Positions 41,539-49,692 of a stretch of DNA of 64,000 nt are shown in pieces. The stretch is taken from assembly GCA_964590135.1 (NCBI GenBank), contig CAZPVX010000002.1:1-64000 (forward strand), given 5' to 3'. Position 1 is the stretch's first letter; every line of letters starts with the position of its first letter. A program made the position numbers and the translations under genes. This DNA comes from JBDHWI01 sp964590135 (lineage in GTDB: Bacteria; Chloroflexota; Anaerolineae; J036; Brachytrichaceae). The notes beneath the pieces are model-generated. The model worked only from the letters and a program-made list of their open reading frames with translations, made no database searches and was not told where the DNA came from.

Positions 41539-42528
41539 ATGCCAGAACGCATCCTGCGCTGGGGCCTGCTCAGCACCGCCCGCATCAACCGCTCGCTCAT
41601 CCCGCCACTGCGCGCATCATCGCGCAACACGCTCGTCGCTGTCGCCAGCCGCGATGGCGAAAAAGGCCGCAAATACGCCGGCGAGTGGGGCATCGACAAG
41701 GTCTTCGACAGCTACGAAGCCATGCTCGCCAGCCCTGATATCGATGCAGTCTATATCTCGCTGCCCAACAAGCTGCACGCCGAGTGGACGGTGAAGGCGG
41801 CCGACGCCGGCAAGCATGTGCTATGCGAGAAGCCACTGGCGACCACGCTGGCCGATGTGGACACGATGATCGCAGCCGCAAAACGGAATCGCGTCGTCGT
41901 TGCTGAGGCGTTCATGTATCGCCACCATCCGCAGACGCTGAAGGTGAAGGAGATCATCGACAGCGGCAAAATCGGCGCGGTGCAGTTGGTGCGCGGCTCG
42001 TTCACTTTCACGCTGACCGACCGCGGCAATGTGCGCGTGAATGCCAGCCTTGACGGCGGCAGCGTGTGGGATGTGGGCTGCTACCCCATCAGCTACGCGC
42101 GCACCATGATTGGCGCAGAGCCGGCGGAAGCGCACGGCATGGCCATGATTGGCGAAAGTGGCGTCGATGAAACCTTCATTGGCACGCTGCGCTTCACCAA
42201 CAATGCCTATGCGCAATTCGACAGCGGCTTCCATGCACCCTACCGCATGAACATGGAGATCGTCGGCAGCAAAGGCATGATTGTGATCCCGCGCGCGTTC
42301 AAGCCGACGGACAACGAGACGATCCTCGTCGGCGCTGCCAGCGATCAGCTCGAACCGGTGCAGATCAGCGGGCCGGCGTTGCTTTACAGCGGTGAAGTGG
42401 AAGACATGTATGACGCTGTCGTGCATGGCGCTGCCCCGCGCGTCAGCCTGCAGGATTCACGCAACAACGTGGCTGCCATTCTCGCGCTGCTGCAATCCGC
42501 GCGCGAAGGCCGGCCCGTTCGTCTGTAA
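41539..42528 (+). CDS. Gfo/Idh/MocA-family oxidoreductase
   Basis: A 329-residue NAD(P)-dependent dehydrogenase: N-terminal Rossmann fold WGLLSTARINRSL, the characteristic CEKPLATT motif, and the C-terminal alpha/beta domain with the catalytic-region sequence GGSVWDVGCYPISYA. It oxidises or reduces sugars or sugar derivatives; resembles glucose-fructose oxidoreductase and dihydrodiol/xylose dehydrogenases. ATG 41539 has AAGGAG 5 bases upstream. The CMD-domain gene follows 21 bases later. Confidence 0.88.
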   Translation: MPERILRWGLLSTARINRSLIPPLRASSRNTLVAVASRDGEKGRKYAGEWGIDKVFDSYEAMLASPDIDAVYISLPNKLHAEWTVKAADAGKHVLCEKPLATTLADVDTMIAAAKRNRVVVAEAFMYRHHPQTLKVKEIIDSGKIGAVQLVRGSFTFTLTDRGNVRVNASLDGGSVWDVGCYPISYARTMIGAEPAEAHGMAMIGESGVDETFIGTLRFTNNAYAQFDSGFHAPYRMNMEIVGSKGMIVIPRAFKPTDNETILVGAASDQLEPVQISGPALLYSGEVEDMYDAVVHGAAPRVSLQDSRNNVAAILALLQSAREGRPVRL

Positions 42529-42549
42529 CTTGAAGGCACAGGGATAAAA

Positions 42550-42942
42550 ATGGGCAAGTTGATCGAATACGAAGACGCCTCAGACGAGGTGCGCGCGGTG
42601 TATGACGACATCCGCGCCACGCGCAAGACCGATTACATCAACAACTTCTGGAAGGCGCTGGCGGTGCATCCGCCCACGCTGCGGCAAACCTGGCAACAGG
42701 TGAAGGCAGTGATGGCCGGCCCAGGCGAACTCGATCCGCTGGTGCGCGAACTGATCTACGTGGCAGTCAGCGTGACCAACGGCTGCGACTACTGCATGGC
42801 AAGCCACATCGCCGGCGCCCGTGCCAAGGGCATGAGCGACGCCATGCTGGCTGAATTGCTCTCCATCACCGCCACCGCCAACATGACGAATCGGCTGGCA
42901 AATGGCTTCAACGTGCCAGTGGATGAGCGGTTCATGCGGTGA
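42550..42942 (+). CDS. Carboxymuconolactone decarboxylase family protein (AhpD-like)
   Basis: A 130-residue all-helical AhpD-like protein with the CxxC active-site pattern in NGCDYCMASHIAGARAKG (Cys, Cys and the following His). Such proteins act as peroxidase-associated thiol reductants or gamma-carboxymuconolactone decarboxylases; the Cys-His arrangement favours the former. Cotranscribed with the Gfo/Idh oxidoreductase. Confidence 0.85.
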   Translation: MGKLIEYEDASDEVRAVYDDIRATRKTDYINNFWKALAVHPPTLRQTWQQVKAVMAGPGELDPLVRELIYVAVSVTNGCDYCMASHIAGARAKGMSDAMLAELLSITATANMTNRLANGFNVPVDERFMR

Positions 42943-42952
42943 CGCGCAACCT

Positions 42953-43690
42953 TCACCGGCCCATCCATCCGCCATCCACGACAAGCGCATGACCATGGAC
43001 GTAGCTGGAAGCCGCGCTGGCGAGAAAAACCACCGCGCCGACCAGCTCGTCGGGATGGCCAAGCCGCCTGGCGGGGATGCGATTGAGGATCGCCGGCCCG
43101 CGCTGCGGGTCATTCATCAGGGCCTCAACCATCTCGGTGTTCATATAGCCCGGCGCGATGGCATTCACGTTGACGCCGTATGACGCCCACTCGTTCGAGA
43201 GCGCCTTCACCACGCCGAGCATGGCATGCTTGGCAGCGCTGTAGGCCGGCACCGTGATGCCGCCCTGATAGCCGAGAATGCTGCTGATGAAGATGATCTT
43301 GCCGGCGTTGCGCGGCAGCATGTATTTTGCGCATTGCTGCGCGATGTCCATGCCGGCGATGACGTGCAGCTCATAGATTTCCGCAAACGCATCGAGCGGA
43401 TAGTGGGCTGCCGGCTGGCGATGCTGCTGGCCAGCGCAATGCACGAAGATGTCGATGCCGCCGAGCGTGTTCACCACCTCGTCGATCACGCCGGCGCGCC
43501 TTTCACGGTGCAGCAGATCGGCCTGAAAGAAGGTTAGTCCGCCCATCTCGGCCGGCGTCGGCGGGTTGCGTGCCGCAATGCCGACCTTCGCGCCCTGCTC
43601 AGCAAGCCCGCGTGCAATGGCCAACCCCAACCCGCGCGAGCCGCCGGTAATAAAGGCGACCTTATCCGTGATGTCAAAAAGCTGCTTCAT
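42953..43690 (-). CDS. Short-chain dehydrogenase/reductase (KduD-like)
   Basis: A 245-residue SDR with TGGSRGLG, catalytic YSAAK, a substrate-loop HCAGQQHRQPA and the C-terminal VVDGGWMGR. The sequence resembles 2-dehydro-3-deoxy-D-gluconate 5-dehydrogenase KduD, which belongs to uronate degradation. It diverges from the glycosidase-like operon across a short intergenic region with a dyad, suggesting coordinated control. Confidence 0.85.
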   Translation of the reverse strand: MKQLFDITDKVAFITGGSRGLGLAIARGLAEQGAKVGIAARNPPTPAEMGGLTFFQADLLHRERRAGVIDEVVNTLGGIDIFVHCAGQQHRQPAAHYPLDAFAEIYELHVIAGMDIAQQCAKYMLPRNAGKIIFISSILGYQGGITVPAYSAAKHAMLGVVKALSNEWASYGVNVNAIAPGYMNTEMVEALMNDPQRGPAILNRIPARRLGHPDELVGAVVFLASAASSYVHGHALVVDGGWMGR

Positions 43691-43733
43691 CGCAAGACAT
43701 TGTAGGCGGGGCGGTCACTTGCGCCGGCGCGAC

Positions 43734-43749
43734 ATGCAAATTTGTGCAT
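43734..43749. promoter_or_regulatory. Operator-like dyad between SDR and glycosidase operon
   Basis: ATGCA (43734-43738) and TGCAT (43745-43749) form an inverted repeat with a 6-base A/T-rich spacer, between divergent genes. The size and symmetry resemble LacI-type operators; no regulator gene is nearby. Confidence 0.3.
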
Positions 43750-43779
43750 TCGCGACGCGCGTGCCACACTCATCCCGCC

Positions 43780-46122
43780 ATGCGCGCAGAGATCAAATCG
43801 CACAACGGAACGCCGACGCTCTTTCTGGATGGCGAGCCGGCCTACGCCAATTTCAACCTGCTCTCGCCATTCGACGGCGACCACCGCGCGCCGTCACAAC
43901 CCATCGCGCAAAAATTTGGCCGGCTTGGCATCCACCTGTATTCCATCGATGCGTGTGGCCCAGAATGGGCCGGCCCGCGCCCCAATCACCCCAGCTCCTT
44001 CGATTTCAGCACAGTTGGTCCGCGCCTGCAGGCCGTGCTGGATGTGAACCCCAAAGCCCATTTCCTGCTGCGGATGGGCTTCGAGACGCGCTGGCTGCCA
44101 GAGCATCGTTGGAATCAAGCCCATCCTGACGAGCTTGAGATCGTGGCCGAAGAAGGCGATACGCGCGCAGATATCGAGCGCTATCGCCAGGCGCGCAGAG
44201 AAGACGCGCAGCACATCACCGAATCGTATGCCTCGCAAGTGTGGCAGCGCGATGTCAAGGCGCTGCTGCGCGGCTACATCGGCCACCTGCGCGAGATCGG
44301 CCTGTATGACCGCGTGATCGCCTATCAGATCTGTGCCGGCGCTTCAGGTGAATGGGTCAAGGGAGACTCCGACCAGATGAATCGCTTCGGCGATTACAGC
44401 CTGCCAATGCGCCGGCATTTCCAAGCCTGGCTGCGCCGCAAATACGGCAATCATGTCCTGGTCTTTCGCAAGGCGTGGGATGACGATGCCATCACCTTCG
44501 ACACGGCAGAAGTGCCTTTGCCGCGCGAGCAGGCACACACGCGACACGGCCATTTCCGCGACCCGGCCCGCGAGCAAAACGTGATCGACTACTATCAGTG
44601 CTTCGCCGAATTGTGCGCCGACGCGCTGGTCGATTTTTGCAGCGTGGTGAAGGAAGCGACAAATGGCGAGAAGTTGGCCGGCGCGTTTTTCGGCTACCTG
44701 ACCGACCTCGCATGGAATGTCAATTTTTTCGGCGCGCCACACGCCGGCTACGACTACTCCACCATCCAGCGCTGCGGCCACCTCGGACTGCAGCACGTGC
44801 TGAGGTCGCCGCAGGTCGATTTTCTCGTCAGCCCGTATGCCTACGCCTTTCGCGGCGTCGGCGGCGACGGCCAGGCGATGCAACCAAGCGAGTCGCTGCG
44901 CGTGCACAACAAGCTCTATCTGCTCGAAGAGGACACGCTGATGCACAATCGCTTCGAGCCGGATGGCCGCATGCAGCCCATCACCAACACGCTGGATATC
45001 TACAAACGCAACTTCGCCGCGTGTCTCACCCATGGACAGGGCATCACCTGGCTGCAAAGCAGCATGTTTTTGGAATATCCGCAGATCGAGCCGCAGGCCG
45101 ACGCGCTGCACACCCACATGCACAAGATCGGCGAGTGGGCGCTGGGGTTGGACCGATCACCACAACACGACATTGCCGTCTTTCTGGATGATGAGAGCTA
45201 TTTCTATGCATCCATCCGCAACGACGTGAGCCTGCCCGGCGTGTTCTATCAGAAGGTCGTCAGCCTGCCGCGCATCGGCGCGACCTACGGCATGTATCTG
45301 CTGCGCGATCTGCTCGAAGGGCGCGTGCCGGCGTTCAAACTCGCCGTCTTTCTGAACGCCTTTCGCCTGAGTCGCATGCAGCGCGAGGCGCTGGCGAAGC
45401 AGGTGCGCAAGGAAGGCCGCACAGCGCTGTGGCTGTATGCGCCGGGTTACATCTATGACGACGCGACGACCCCCGCATACCCGCCGCCAAAAGACACTCC
45501 CACCGCGCCGCTGCACGTGAACAACATGACCGACCTGACCGGCTTCCGCTTCGGCCGCACCGAAGGCCCGTGGCCGGCGCACATGCACATCACAAATTTC
45601 AATCACGAGATCACGCGCCTCGTGCCGCAGGATCTGTTCTGGGGCGAGCAGCGCGCCCTGTCTCCGATCTTCCATGTCGATGACGCTGAAGCAATAGCGC
45701 TCGGCCAGGTCATCACGCAGATGGGACGCGCGCAGACCGGGCTGGCGCTCAAGGAAATGGGCGCGTGGAATTCCATCTACTGCGCGACGCCGCACGTGCC
45801 GGCTTCTGTGCTGCGCGGCATCGCGCGCTACGCCGGCGCGCACCTCTACAGCGACGCCGGCGACGTGCTGCACGCCACGCCAGAGTTGCTAAGCGTGCAT
45901 ACCAGCGGCGGCGGCGCGCGCACCTTCACCTTGCCACACCCCGTCGAAGTCATCTACGATCTGTTTGCGAGCAAAGAGATTGCGCGCGACACAAGTGTTT
46001 TTAGCGTGACTCTGCTAAAGGCGTCCTCGTCATTGTTCTACACCGGCAGCCGCGCAAAACTCGCTGGCATCCCAATCCATGCGGCAATCCATGCGATGCA
46101 AGCCGACTTGAGTTCAACATGA
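43780..46122 (+). CDS. Glycoside hydrolase-like protein (clan GH-A, GH42-like), paralogue 1
   Basis: A 780-residue protein, apparently cytosolic. Residues 8-21 (HNGTPTLFLDGEPA) are the usual entry of GH-A glycosidases. The barrel then contains QICAGASGEWVKG, where Glu would be the acid/base, DFLVSPYAYAFRGVGGDG, and LYLLEEDTLMH, where a Glu would be the nucleophile. A C-terminal domain shows the glutamine-amidotransferase-like A4 character of GH42 beta-galactosidases (FLDDESYFYAS, QDLFWGEQ, GDVLHATPE). A GH42-like beta-galactosidase is the best guess, but the absence of NE before the acid/base is unusual. The ceramidase-like gene overlaps its stop. Confidence 0.72.
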   Translation: MRAEIKSHNGTPTLFLDGEPAYANFNLLSPFDGDHRAPSQPIAQKFGRLGIHLYSIDACGPEWAGPRPNHPSSFDFSTVGPRLQAVLDVNPKAHFLLRMGFETRWLPEHRWNQAHPDELEIVAEEGDTRADIERYRQARREDAQHITESYASQVWQRDVKALLRGYIGHLREIGLYDRVIAYQICAGASGEWVKGDSDQMNRFGDYSLPMRRHFQAWLRRKYGNHVLVFRKAWDDDAITFDTAEVPLPREQAHTRHGHFRDPAREQNVIDYYQCFAELCADALVDFCSVVKEATNGEKLAGAFFGYLTDLAWNVNFFGAPHAGYDYSTIQRCGHLGLQHVLRSPQVDFLVSPYAYAFRGVGGDGQAMQPSESLRVHNKLYLLEEDTLMHNRFEPDGRMQPITNTLDIYKRNFAACLTHGQGITWLQSSMFLEYPQIEPQADALHTHMHKIGEWALGLDRSPQHDIAVFLDDESYFYASIRNDVSLPGVFYQKVVSLPRIGATYGMYLLRDLLEGRVPAFKLAVFLNAFRLSRMQREALAKQVRKEGRTALWLYAPGYIYDDATTPAYPPPKDTPTAPLHVNNMTDLTGFRFGRTEGPWPAHMHITNFNHEITRLVPQDLFWGEQRALSPIFHVDDAEAIALGQVITQMGRAQTGLALKEMGAWNSIYCATPHVPASVLRGIARYAGAHLYSDAGDVLHATPELLSVHTSGGGARTFTLPHPVEVIYDLFASKEIARDTSVFSVTLLKASSSLFYTGSRAKLAGIPIHAAIHAMQADLSST

Positions 46123-47432
46123 GCATCTTTCACGCATCCGCCGGCGCAATTGACCTTGCGCCACCCATCGGCAGTTGGCTGACCGGCTTCGCTGCCCGCC
46201 CCTACCCCAGCGACGGCCAACACGACCCCATCCTCGCGCGTGCCGTGCTGCTCGATGACGGCGCGACATGCATCGCCATCATCGCATGCGATCTCATCGG
46301 CATCGATGCGCGAACGGTTGCTTCATTGCGCACGCGTATCGAGCAGCGAAGCAGCGGCCGCATCCCCGCCGGCCACATTCTGATCTCCTGCACGCACACG
46401 CACTCTGCGCCGGCCAGCATGCGCTTCCGCGGCGTGCTGGGCTATGTCAACGAGCGCTGGTGGGCGGTGGCGCAGGAAAACATCATCGCGCTTGTCGCCG
46501 GCCTTGATGCCAAGCTCGCGCCGGCTCAATTCGCCTTCGCCACCGCCGCCGTCGATGGCATCAGCTACAACCGCCAGGATCAAAGCCATGCCATCGACAA
46601 AACACTCTCGTGCATCGCCATTGATGCGCAGGATGGCGCACCCATCGCAACGCTCGTCAACTTCGCCGTGCATCCGGTAACGTTGAGCTATGGCAACCTG
46701 AAGCTGTCCGGCGATGTGCCGGGCCGCGCGGCGATGCGCGTGCAACAGATGCGCGGTGGCGATGCAGCGATGTATCTGCAAGGCGCATGCGGCGACGTCA
46801 ATCCGGCAAGCGACTTGATCAAGGGTTGGGGTGCTGGCGACTTCGCTGATGTGGCCGGCGCCGGCGAGGCGATTGCCCTGGCAGCGCACAAAGCGTTGCA
46901 AGGCGCAATCCGCACAAGCGAGGTGCGGCTGAGAGTTGCGCAGCGCGGCATCGACCTGCCGCTTGACCCGCCGCCGAGCATGCGCGAGGTCGATGCGCTG
47001 TTTGCGCATTTCGAGGCCGATTTGCGCAAGGCGCGCGACACAAACAACCTGGCGGATGAGGGCATCATGACGGCTGGCTTGCGCTGGGCCGGCGAGATAA
47101 AAGGCGCGCTGTTGAACAACACGCTGCCCTCAACGCACCGCATTGAGGCATGGTGCTGCGCAATCAACGACTTGCGCATCGCCGGCGTGCCGCTCGAACC
47201 ATATTCCGACATCGGCCTCGACTTCAAGCGGGGTATTGCGCCACTGCAGGGCATGTTCCTCGGCTATTGCAATGGACTGCTCGGCTATTGCGCGACGGAT
47301 TGGGCCAAGGCACAGGGCGGCTATGGCCCAAACGAATCCTGCCGCTGGTTCCCCGAGCAGCTCACCGCCATCGGCTTCGGCGCAGCGCAGCGCGTGTCAG
47401 ATTCGTGCATCGAAATGGCAAAGGCATTGTGA
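46119..47432 (+). CDS. Neutral/alkaline ceramidase-like protein
   Basis: A 437-residue protein resembling the N-terminal catalytic domain of neutral ceramidases: IDLAPPIGSWLTGFA, the zinc-site motif ILISCTHTHSAP, NFAVHPVTLSYGN and CGDVNPASD. Neutral ceramidases cleave the amide of ceramide into sphingosine and fatty acid. No signal peptide and no C-terminal Ig-like domain are seen, so it is shorter than secreted bacterial ceramidases (about 650 residues); similar short proteins are annotated only as neutral/alkaline non-lysosomal ceramidase domain proteins. ATG overlaps the upstream stop (46119-46122) and the next paralogue begins 19 bases after its stop. Confidence 0.78.
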   Translation: MSIFHASAGAIDLAPPIGSWLTGFAARPYPSDGQHDPILARAVLLDDGATCIAIIACDLIGIDARTVASLRTRIEQRSSGRIPAGHILISCTHTHSAPASMRFRGVLGYVNERWWAVAQENIIALVAGLDAKLAPAQFAFATAAVDGISYNRQDQSHAIDKTLSCIAIDAQDGAPIATLVNFAVHPVTLSYGNLKLSGDVPGRAAMRVQQMRGGDAAMYLQGACGDVNPASDLIKGWGAGDFADVAGAGEAIALAAHKALQGAIRTSEVRLRVAQRGIDLPLDPPPSMREVDALFAHFEADLRKARDTNNLADEGIMTAGLRWAGEIKGALLNNTLPSTHRIEAWCCAINDLRIAGVPLEPYSDIGLDFKRGIAPLQGMFLGYCNGLLGYCATDWAKAQGGYGPNESCRWFPEQLTAIGFGAAQRVSDSCIEMAKAL

Positions 47433-47451
47433 TCAACCCAACAGCCAAAAC

Positions 47452-49692
47452 ATGACTACCGCACATGTAAAAATGCACAACGGCACGCCGGCGTTGTTCC
47501 TGGATGGCAAACCGGTCTTCGCCGGCATGCACTGGCTGTCATCGGCATCCGTGGACGAAAACGGCGCTCACTACAACGCCGACGCCATCCGCGACTTTGC
47601 GCAGGCCGGCCTGCACCTGTGCGCAGTTGGCCTTGGCGCGGAGTGGTCCGGCCCCCATGCCGGCGATGACAGCCATTTCGACTTCAGCGATCTCGGTCGG
47701 CAACTCGCCGCCATTCGCAAGATCGATCCTGAGGCGCTGTTTCACCTGCGCATCTATCTGGAAACTGCGCCATGGTGGAACGAACTGTATCCCGACGAGT
47801 GCGAAGTCGCATCGGACGGCTCGTGTCTGAATGCGTCATACGCCTCAGATGTGTGGCATGCGCATTGCAAGGAATACCTCACTCGCATCGTTGACTATCT
47901 GAGGGCTGCCGGCTTCTACGATTGCACGGTGGCCTATCAGGTCTGCCCGGGCGTATGCGGCGAGTGGGTGAAGAATCACACCTCGATGTCGTCTCTGACT
48001 GGCGACTACAGCGCGCCGATGCAGCGCCGCTTTCGCCGATGGCTGCGCGAGAAATACGAAACCGATGCCGCGCTGCAAGTGGCTTGGCGCGACGATGCGG
48101 TCACGCTCGACACCGCCAATGTGCCATCGAATGCCGAGCTGTTGCAAACGACTCATCTCAGCTTCCGCGATCCATCGAAGGAGCGCAAGGCCATCGATTA
48201 CCAGCAACACCTCGCTGATCTGGTGGCCGAGCGCTTGATCGACCAATGCCGGCACATCAAGGCGCTGACGCATGGCGACAAGCTCGCCGGCGCATTCTAC
48301 GGCTACATCATGGATCAGGCCTGGAACGACAACTACTTTGGCGCGCCCATCGACAGCAGCTACTCGACCACCCAGCGCAGCGGCCATCTCGGCCTGCGCC
48401 ATGTGCTGCGCGCGCCCGAGGTCGATTTTCTCGTCAGCCCCTATGGCTATGCCTTTCGCGGCCTCGGCGGCGACGGCCTTTCGATGACGGCGAGCGAGTC
48501 GGCGCGGCTGCACGGCAAACTCTATCTCTATGAAGAAGACTCGCGCATGCACAATCTGTTCGACCACAACGGCCGCAACTATCGGCTCGAACACTCCGTC
48601 GCGATTCACCAACGCTGCCTGGGCTATGCGCTCTCACATGGGTTCGCCATCTGGTGGCTTGCCGATTGGCCGGCGCAGACCTACGCGCAACACCCGCGCA
48701 ATGAGCCTAGCGCATTCAATCCCTGGCTGAAACGCTTCGCGAAACTCGGCGCATTCAGCATGCAACTCGAGAACGCACCCTGCGCCGAGGTGGCTGCCGT
48801 GATTGACGACGAAAGCTTCATGCACGAAACCATGCGCAACGACGTCAACCGCGCCGGCGTGTTCTACCAGCGCGTATTTGGGCTGCCGCGCTTCGGCGCC
48901 CCGAACGATGTTTATCTGCTCGACGATGTGGTCGACGGCAACGCGCCGGCGCACAAGCTCTACATCTTCCTGAACGCGTGGCACTTGAACGACGAGCGCC
49001 GGCGCAAGCTGAAGGCTGCGCTGGCACGGCAGCATGCAACCGCAGTGTGGGTGTATGGCGCGGGCTATCTCAATGAGACGCCGGCGCTCGACAACATGGC
49101 CGACCTCACCGGCATCACCTTCGACAAGGCCGACAACCCCTGGGCGATGCAAATGCACGCGCTGGATTTTGATCATCCAATCACGCGTGATCTGCCACAA
49201 GACCTGTTCTGGGGCACGCACAGTTCGCTGGGGCCGGTCTTCCACGCAAAAGATGCCGCAGCGCAGACGCTTGGCCAGGTTGTCACCGTGCTGGGAAGGT
49301 GCAAGCCCGGCTTTGTGATCAAGGAGATGGGCGGCTGGACATCGATCTGGCTGGCATCACCGGGCATTCCTGCGCCTGTGCTGCGCGGCATCGCGCGGCA
49401 CGCCGGCGTGCATCTGTTCAGCGACGCCGGCGATGTGCTTCATGCGTCGAAGTCACTACTGAGCGTGCATACGGTCGCCGGCGGCAAGCGCACCTTCCAT
49501 CTGCCGCAACCCGCCGAAATCGTGTTCGACCTGTATCACGACACGACGCTGGCGCGCAATGCCTCGTCATTCGACGTCACGTTGCCGGCAGCATCATCGG
49601 CGCTATATTACTTTGGCGAGGAATTGGCGCTTGCGGCGCAGTGGGATGGCTTCACAGACCCCAGAACAGCTTCATCCCAACCAGCAGCATGA
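47452..49692 (+). CDS. Glycoside hydrolase-like protein (clan GH-A, GH42-like), paralogue 2
   Basis: A 746-residue protein clearly homologous to paralogue 1 along its length: HNGTPALFLDGKP, QVCPGVCGEWVKN, DFLVSPYGYAFRGLGGDG, LYLYEEDSRMH, VIDDESFMHETMRNDV, PQDLFWGTHSSLGP. The two differ in length by about 34 residues and in the first 130 residues, which points to different substrates. ATG 47452 was chosen because the family start lies there. The 3' end overlaps the convergent SLC13-type gene by 41 bases, so the last 13 residues may not be ancestral. Confidence 0.73.
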   Translation: MTTAHVKMHNGTPALFLDGKPVFAGMHWLSSASVDENGAHYNADAIRDFAQAGLHLCAVGLGAEWSGPHAGDDSHFDFSDLGRQLAAIRKIDPEALFHLRIYLETAPWWNELYPDECEVASDGSCLNASYASDVWHAHCKEYLTRIVDYLRAAGFYDCTVAYQVCPGVCGEWVKNHTSMSSLTGDYSAPMQRRFRRWLREKYETDAALQVAWRDDAVTLDTANVPSNAELLQTTHLSFRDPSKERKAIDYQQHLADLVAERLIDQCRHIKALTHGDKLAGAFYGYIMDQAWNDNYFGAPIDSSYSTTQRSGHLGLRHVLRAPEVDFLVSPYGYAFRGLGGDGLSMTASESARLHGKLYLYEEDSRMHNLFDHNGRNYRLEHSVAIHQRCLGYALSHGFAIWWLADWPAQTYAQHPRNEPSAFNPWLKRFAKLGAFSMQLENAPCAEVAAVIDDESFMHETMRNDVNRAGVFYQRVFGLPRFGAPNDVYLLDDVVDGNAPAHKLYIFLNAWHLNDERRRKLKAALARQHATAVWVYGAGYLNETPALDNMADLTGITFDKADNPWAMQMHALDFDHPITRDLPQDLFWGTHSSLGPVFHAKDAAAQTLGQVVTVLGRCKPGFVIKEMGGWTSIWLASPGIPAPVLRGIARHAGVHLFSDAGDVLHASKSLLSVHTVAGGKRTFHLPQPAEIVFDLYHDTTLARNASSFDVTLPAASSALYYFGEELALAAQWDGFTDPRTASSQPAA

